Source: an uncultured Bacillota bacterium
GTDB lineage: Bacteria; Bacillota; Clostridia; Peptostreptococcales; Anaerovoracaceae
NCBI GenBank assembly: GCA_946545145.1
Contig: CAMNNG010000004.1
Location: forward strand, 1 to 26,695
DNA length: 26,695 nucleotides
Direction: 5' to 3'
The position numbers and the translations under genes are program-made. Below, in pieces: positions 22,889 to 26,695 of the stretch. Each line of letters starts with the position of its first letter. Position 1 is the first letter of the stretch. The notes under the pieces were generated by a model. The model saw only the letters and a program-made list of their open reading frames with translations, searched no databases and was not told where the DNA came from.

Positions 22889-23755
22889 ATGGCAAGAATA
22901 TACAGCAAAAAAGAATATATACTTTTCGTCCGCGAAATGAGGCGTGTCCAGCGCGAAGAAGAAAAATATCTCGCTTACCGCCCAAAGAAAGACGACCCGA
23001 ACAAACGCAGTCTCAAAGACCGCATACCAGAAAAGACGTACAACCTTCTCGAAGGAGCCTTCGAGAAAGGTTTTCGTCTGCTCTTCGACAAGGGCGGCGG
23101 CATCATCGAGAAGACCGGCAGCATCGACAAGGCCCGCATGCGCTTTGAAGAATTCGACGCGTCGCTCGAGAGGATGGTCCACCCGGATACGCTCAGGGCG
23201 ATCGACAAGAACGCTTCTTCGAACGTGCGCTCCGGCAAATTCGTCGGCACGGCTGACGGCACCGTCCTCGGCATCTTCGGAATGGGTATGCCGGACATCC
23301 CGATTTTCCTCGGTCTTCTGCTCAAGCAGTGCTACGAGATCGCGGCAAGCTACGGCTATGACTACCGCGATCTGGACGAAAGAAAGTATACGATCAGCGT
23401 CCTCAAGCTCGCCTTCTCGCCGGACGAGGACAAGGAAGAAGCAAGCCGTGAGTGCGATGATCTCGCCGGCATAATGGAGCGCGGAGAATACTTCGATCCG
23501 GAGCTGTCAGATCAGGACATCAAAGATATAGCGGGCGTGCTTGCGACGGAGATGCTCGTGGCGAAGTTCATCCAGGGGCTGACGTTCTTCGGAGTCGTAG
23601 GCGGCGCATTCAACTACCGCCTCATGGGCAAGGTCAGCAAGGCAGCGCGACTGAAATACAAAAAGCGCTTCCTCTACGGAAGGATGCTGCGATGTGAAGG
23701 GTATCATGAAGCAGCTGCCCGGAGCCAGGAGCTCCCCGAAGGCACGGAGGAATAG
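22889..23755 (+). CDS. EcsC family protein
   Basis: A 288-residue protein resembling the EcsC family, named from the third gene of the Bacillus ecs transporter locus. Its biochemical function is unknown. The N-terminal 45 residues are basic and helical, then comes FEKGFRLLFDKGGGIIEKTGSIDKA. A glycine-rich hydrophobic stretch, GTADGTVLGIFGMGMPDIPIFLGLLLK (about 119-145, shown only to place it), and a second one near 235-250 (GLTFFGVVGGAFN) suggest membrane association. No transporter genes adjoin it. It begins 24 bp after the aldolase-like gene with a poor ribosome site, so it is likely read from the same transcript. Confidence 0.85.
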   Translation: MARIYSKKEYILFVREMRRVQREEEKYLAYRPKKDDPNKRSLKDRIPEKTYNLLEGAFEKGFRLLFDKGGGIIEKTGSIDKARMRFEEFDASLERMVHPDTLRAIDKNASSNVRSGKFVGTADGTVLGIFGMGMPDIPIFLGLLLKQCYEIAASYGYDYRDLDERKYTISVLKLAFSPDEDKEEASRECDDLAGIMERGEYFDPELSDQDIKDIAGVLATEMLVAKFIQGLTFFGVVGGAFNYRLMGKVSKAARLKYKKRFLYGRMLRCEGYHEAAARSQELPEGTEE

Positions 23756-23817
23756 CAGCGGTTAGCTATCAGCAGATGCTGGATCAGCAGAGCTCCGCTC
23801 GTATGAACAGAATAAGA

Positions 23818-23866
23818 AGGACCTCAGGCGGCCGGATCATCCGGTCACATAGAGGTCCTCTTTTTT
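23818..23866 (+). terminator. Intrinsic terminator after the EcsC-family gene
   Basis: AGGACCTC/GAGGTCCT (23818-23825 with 23852-23859) encloses CCGGA/TCCGG and is followed by CTTTTTT. A strong terminator. Its right half overlaps the last codons of the convergent gene at 23845-24882. Confidence 0.9.
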
Positions 23867-24882
23867 ATTACGTCTATTCGCTGGAGCAGAGATGCCGGCT
23901 GTTCATCCGGTACGCTCTGCATTTCTGGGGCTGCCTGTTCAGATGGTGCGCTCTGCCTGTCTGAAGCCGGCTGCTCAGCTGGTGCGGCGGGCGGAAGCAT
24001 CCTGCTTACGTCGCCTGTCCTGTAGCCTTCCATCGGCTCGGCGGCCGGAAACAGGCTCGTCACAACTATCTCTCCCCAGTCGCCCGGCTCCATACCGGTC
24101 ACGTCATCTCCATTACCCTGACCGGATCCCGCCCTTCTGCCGATCAGCCTCTTCAGCAGCGGCCTTTTGCACGGCAGGTTATTTCCCGTCTCAGGGTCGA
24201 TTATATCTATGCGGATCTCTTCGCTTACTGTCAGGCCGCCCCCCGTAAAGACTACATCGCTGAGAGCATTGTCGTGATCTACATGCAGCTCCTCATCATA
24301 CCCGTGATGATCTTCCCCCGGGCTTCCTTCTTCGAAGCCGCCTCTGCTGCGGGCGACCAGCCCGAACGCCCCGAGCCCCGCGAGCTCAGGTCTGGTGTAA
24401 TGCATGTAGACATCACAGCCCCACGCCTCAACGATCGAGCCTGCAAGCTGCGGCGGCAGATATCTGTCCGATATCATCACTGCATCCAGCCTAAGTCTGG
24501 CGCTGTGCTTGAGGATCCCGGTGATTCCTGCGCTGTCGCTGATCAGAAGGCAGACGCCCTCATTGATGATGACATCGAGCATATAGTTGTACGAATCCGA
24601 TGGACCAGCAGTGAACGCTTTTGCGCCGGCTTTTTCTATGCAGTGCACCAGCGCCCTTCTGGTCCCGCTTTTTTCGAGAACCACAAGAACGGCCGCTGCT
24701 GCAGTCTCAGCCTCAGTCGCATCAGCCTCGTCTTTTGCTTCGGTCTTCTCCGGCACACCGATATCCGCGAATATCTCCGCCAGCATCCGGTCAAAGAAGC
24801 GGGTAGGATCAGCCTGCCCCCGAAGATCCGCCTCGGTCATGAAGCCGTCGTATTCATTTGTCTCACCGGTTTTATCAATCAT
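23845..24882 (-). CDS. Degenerate PaaK-like adenylate-forming protein with low-complexity tail
   Basis: The 345-residue product resembles the middle of phenylacetate-CoA ligase-like AMP-dependent ligases (the DVU_1553-type group, as I recall it). Matching parts are YMLDVIINEGVCLLISDSAG, LDAVMISDRYLPPQLAGSIVEAWGCDVYMHY (positions about 98-162), then IDIIDPETGNNLP, GDWGEIVVTSLF and YRTGDVSR (287-294). The N-terminal part with the TSGTTG phosphate loop is absent. The YGxTE adenylate motif has become HYTRPELAG, and the C-terminal lysine lobe is replaced by a Pro/Ala/Gln/Ser-rich tail (about 297-335). It is therefore probably not a functional ligase as it stands. The ATG at 24882 has a weak ribosome site, and an in-frame stop upstream limits extension. 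It could be a decayed gene or a repurposed one. Confidence 0.6.
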   Translation of the reverse strand: MIDKTGETNEYDGFMTEADLRGQADPTRFFDRMLAEIFADIGVPEKTEAKDEADATEAETAAAAVLVVLEKSGTRRALVHCIEKAGAKAFTAGPSDSYNYMLDVIINEGVCLLISDSAGITGILKHSARLRLDAVMISDRYLPPQLAGSIVEAWGCDVYMHYTRPELAGLGAFGLVARSRGGFEEGSPGEDHHGYDEELHVDHDNALSDVVFTGGGLTVSEEIRIDIIDPETGNNLPCKRPLLKRLIGRRAGSGQGNGDDVTGMEPGDWGEIVVTSLFPAAEPMEGYRTGDVSRMLPPAAPAEQPASDRQSAPSEQAAPEMQSVPDEQPASLLQRIDVIKKRTSM

Positions 24883-24966
24883 TCTTTCATTTGCCGCTTT
24901 CTTGATCCTGCTGCGACCTTAGTCCAACAGCCTTGTTATGACTAAAGTCTACCAAAACCTGAGAAA

Positions 24967-24989
24967 AGTACAACAATTACTGTTGTACT
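24967..24989. promoter_or_regulatory. Perfect inverted repeat, candidate operator
   Basis: AGTACAACA and TGTTGTACT are perfect 9 bp arms around ATTAC, 85 bp upstream of the PaaK-like gene. On the minus strand its TTGTAC could serve as a -35 with TAGACT 16 bp downstream as the -10, so a repressor here would block that gene. No regulator gene is adjacent. Confidence 0.5.
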
Positions 24990-25139
24990 CGGTATATTAT
25001 TGCAATTTGTTTCTTCAGACGATACTTTTAAGCCGTTTTCATCTCCGGACCTTCCTGGTTTGCATAGTACAAACTGCTCAGTCCTGAAGAATCAGTTCTT
25101 TTCCAATCATTTTCTGCGATTTGGTCATAACACAGATAC

Positions 25140-25181
25140 AAAAACAGGCGCCTGCGGCCAGATGCCGAAGGCGCCCTGTTT
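25140..25181 (-). terminator. Intrinsic terminator after the secreted Fn3-like gene
   Basis: ACAGGGCGCC pairs with GGCGCCTGT with a one-base bulge, and an inner CGGC/GCCG extends the stem. On the minus strand it runs into TTTTTG. It lies about 28 bp past the stop codon at 25209. Confidence 0.85.
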
Positions 25182-25208
25182 CTCATACTTTGACTAAATC
25201 TTGCCGGG

Positions 25209-25922
25209 CTACAGTTTCTTATACGAAATGCCATATATGAATGAGCCGTCTGATTTGTAGAAGTTGAACGTGTATTTCAGTCCTACGATACCGATCTTAT
25301 TCTGAACGCCCTTGATCTCATTCGACATTTCTTTTTTCTTCGCTGATGTTCCAAATACGCTCTTAAGAGAATCTGCTGTCAGATAAGGATCATATGTCGC
25401 CGTGCTGTGCAGCTTGTAAGTGATCACATTTCCAGACACGATCACTTCACAGCTTTGCATTACAGTATCTTGAGAATTGCAGTCATCGAGCATTTCCTGA
25501 GCCAACTGTTTACATTCCGCATTAGAAATAAAATTCGCTACGGTCTTCTTGCTTTTGACCTTCGCTCTCAGCATTATCGAGAATTTTCCCTTTTTCTTGC
25601 CGTTCAATGCGCGCACCTTGAAGTAGTATGTCTTTTTCCACTTCAGGCCGTTGACCTTGAGTTTTCTCGTGCTGGCTTTTACGGTCTTTTTCAGTTTCCA
25701 TTTGCCTTTGCCGGCCTTCATATAGATCTGATATTTTTTGGCACCCCTTGCTTTATTCCATTTAATATCGACCATCTGATTGGTGAGCGTTCCTCTGATT
25801 CCCTTCACCTTAGCAGGCTTCGAAGCTCCCATAGCAAAACCTGATCCACCTGCGATCGGCATGAACGCAACAAGAATTGTGATTGCCAACAGCATAGCTG
25901 CTGATTTCTTTGCCGTTTTCAT
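25209..25922 (-). CDS. Secreted fibronectin type III-like protein
   Basis: A 237-residue exported protein. The signal peptide (MKTAKKSAAMLLAITILVAF, cleavage probably near GFAMGA at about 28-33) has no lipobox cysteine. Residues about 36-122 look like an Fn3 beta-sandwich very rich in lysine (MVDIKWNKARGAKKYQIYMK, KTYYFKVRALNGKKKGKFS). Residues about 125-237 form a second domain with alternating polar and hydrophobic strands (CEVIVSGNVITYKLHS) and a C-terminal YTFNFYKSDGSFIYGISY. This part resembles the DUF4854 type, at low certainty. Its role is unknown, but a surface or wall-binding function is plausible given the basic charge. The ribosome site GAAGGAGAA is good. Monocistronic. Confidence 0.8.
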   Translation of the reverse strand: MKTAKKSAAMLLAITILVAFMPIAGGSGFAMGASKPAKVKGIRGTLTNQMVDIKWNKARGAKKYQIYMKAGKGKWKLKKTVKASTRKLKVNGLKWKKTYYFKVRALNGKKKGKFSIMLRAKVKSKKTVANFISNAECKQLAQEMLDDCNSQDTVMQSCEVIVSGNVITYKLHSTATYDPYLTADSLKSVFGTSAKKKEMSNEIKGVQNKIGIVGLKYTFNFYKSDGSFIYGISYKKL

Positions 25923-26003
25923 GACTATTTCTCCTTCAACGATTCCTTTTCAAAAGCTACTGATATGCTGTATCCATTTCAGCCAAATCTTATCCTATTT
26001 TTG

Positions 26004-26012
26004 ATTATACCA
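26004..26012 (-). promoter_or_regulatory. Extended -10 promoter of the Fn3-like gene
   Basis: Minus strand TGGTATAAT (26012-26004) lies about 80 bp before the start codon. At 17 bp spacing no -35 is recognisable. It is nearly identical to the carboxypeptidase promoter at 18862-18870. Confidence 0.65.
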
Positions 26013-26053
26013 CACGACTGAATCAATAATATACTTTCAGTTTTGCAAAATGT

Positions 26054-26092
26054 AAAAAAAGAGAGAGCCTAACCCCCGCAAGTCTCTCTCTT
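26054..26092 (-). terminator. Intrinsic terminator upstream of the Fn3-like gene
   Basis: AAGAGAGAG and CTCTCTCTT form a 9 bp stem with a 16-base loop, followed on the minus strand by seven T (26060-26054). It is probably the terminator for the nitroreductase transcript, although it lies about 180 bp past that stop codon. Confidence 0.8.
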
Positions 26093-26150
26093 AATGGCCC
26101 GGTCATTCCGATCTTGTTCTTGCTTCATCCGCAATACACAACCAAAATAA

Positions 26151-26186
26151 CCGTTCCATTGTATAAAAGTTAACACAACAGAACGG
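26151..26186. other. Long imperfect hairpin of unknown role
   Basis: CCGTTC/GAACGG outer arms continue inward through two G-T pairs to TTGT/ACAA, about 12 bp in all, around a 12-base AT-rich loop. It lies in the nitroreductase 3' region. It could be an operator, an mRNA element or a remnant of a small mobile element. Confidence 0.35.
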
Positions 26187-26275
26187 TTTAGTCAAAGGCA
26201 AAACGTTGAAATTTCAATTGTTTTTCTATGTTTTTGGTGGAGCCGACTGCAAAAAAACAGCCTGTGCGAATCCGC

Positions 26276-26695
26276 TTACTCTACCCAGAATACCCTGCCG
26301 TCTTTGCGCTCCGCCGCAGCCGGCACATCGCCGTCTACATATCCGATCGCGCAGTGGCCGATGCCTTCCCACTCGCCCTCGACGCCGAGCTCCCTCAGAA
26401 GGTCTTTGTAGTCCTGTGTCTCGAACTCTTCCTTGGCGCGGTGGATCCATATGCTTCCCAGGCCGAGCGAGTAAGCAGCCAGCATCATGTTCCCCATCAC
26501 GAGGCTTCCGTCGTATACGTGCGTCGGCCAGTCAGCCTTTCCGAGAACGATAAGCATCGCCGGGGCACCGTAAAACGGGTCGAAGCTCTCGTCCCAGCCG
26601 CCGATCCTGCAGTTGTCAGCGGCGATCTTGTCTCTGAGTTCCTTCTTAGTGACTGCAACGATGATCGTCTCCTGCTGCCCCCTGCCGTTCGCGGC
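26276..26695 (-). CDS. Nitroreductase family protein, N-terminus cut by the window edge
   Basis: The frame is open from the right edge and ends at 26276. The visible 139 residues correspond to the C-terminal two thirds of an FMN-dependent nitroreductase, enzymes that reduce nitro compounds or quinones with NAD(P)H. Upstream of the internal ATG at 26557 the same frame reads on through ANGRGQQETIIVAV, which matches the early substrate/FMN-binding segment of the family. VYDGSLVMGNMMLAAYSLGLGSIWI is the conserved central helix region, and the end GHCAIGYVDGD matches the family's final FMN-binding strand. So the true start lies outside the window. The substrate is unknown. Confidence 0.9.
   Translation of the reverse strand, partial: AANGRGQQETIIVAVTKKELRDKIAADNCRIGGWDESFDPFYGAPAMLIVLGKADWPTHVYDGSLVMGNMMLAAYSLGLGSIWIHRAKEEFETQDYKDLLRELGVEGEWEGIGHCAIGYVDGDVPAAAERKDGRVFWVE

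Larger units (their letters stand above)
24883..25208. other. Intergenic region with an inverted repeat and a terminator
   Basis: These 326 bp contain the 23 bp inverted repeat at 24967-24989 and the terminator at 25140-25181. The remainder (about 25000-25130) shows no convincing gene or promoter. Confidence 0.5.
25923..26275. other. Intergenic region between the Fn3-like and nitroreductase genes
   Basis: These 353 bp hold the Fn3-like gene's promoter (26004-26012), a minus-strand terminator (26054-26092) and a long imperfect hairpin (26151-26186). No reading frame here has a ribosome site or a recognisable product. Confidence 0.5.

Noticed and set aside
23776..23964. A 62-codon plus-strand frame after the EcsC-family gene
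   Set aside because: It runs through the strong terminator at 23818-23866 and is antisense to the PaaK-like tail. It has no ribosome site.
23890..23990. Repeat-rich DNA coding the Pro/Ala/Gln tail considered as a CRISPR or tandem repeat array
   Set aside because: Units are degenerate, short and in a reading frame, so they are protein low complexity and not a spacer array.

Overview
The window reads as a low-to-mid GC Gram-positive anaerobe: Bacillota, probably class Clostridia. The evidence is AGGAGG-type ribosome binding sites, TATAAT promoters, U-tailed hairpin terminators, tandem type I signal peptidases, a single-chain PurL, and a streptococcus-like tmRNA resume sequence. I lean towards the Family XIII/Anaerovoracaceae type because of the lysine-rich secreted Fn3-like protein, but nothing here proves a genus.

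Positions 1-5600 (minus strand) hold housekeeping and trans-translation genes. The order of transcription is metG, an RluC/RluD-type pseudouridine synthase, two signal peptidase I genes, smpB and a small coiled-coil protein. The tmRNA gene ssrA follows with its own promoter and terminator. SmpB and tmRNA, which act together in ribosome rescue, are therefore neighbours.

Positions 5634-16900 (minus strand) hold one long purine operon: purL, purE, purM, purN, a purF-like gene, purH, purD and a cytidylate-kinase-like gene. Genes are 4-25 bp apart or overlap by up to 8 bp, except for about 48 bp before the last gene. It has a strong promoter, two PurBox-like direct repeats upstream, and a leader of about 200 nt with two terminator-like hairpins that can exchange partners. 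Steps covered are PRA synthesis (PurF), GAR (PurD), FGAR (PurN), FGAM (PurL), AIR (PurM), CAIR (PurE) and AICAR to IMP (PurH). purC, purB and purK are not in the window. The PurF-like protein has lost the catalytic cysteine and other glutaminase residues but keeps its PRPP site and Fe-S cysteines. This is the most striking observation in the window.

Positions 16921-18870 (minus strand) carry a 64-residue unknown protein and a secreted D-Ala-D-Ala carboxypeptidase with an extra N-terminal domain and an acidic tail.

Positions 18960-21783 (plus strand) carry a heavy-metal operon: an ArsR-family repressor behind a promoter overlapped by a perfect 18+18 bp palindrome, a free-standing CXXC metal-binding domain, and a Zn/Cd-type P1B ATPase lacking such a domain. 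A threonine-aldolase-like gene and an EcsC-family gene follow on the plus strand.

Positions 23818-26695 (minus strand) carry a degenerate PaaK-like adenylate-forming protein with a low-complexity tail, a secreted Fn3-like lipid-free protein, and a nitroreductase cut by the right edge. Intergenic stretches here hold inverted repeats and terminators. I found no CRISPR array, insertion sequence, complete tRNA or rRNA.
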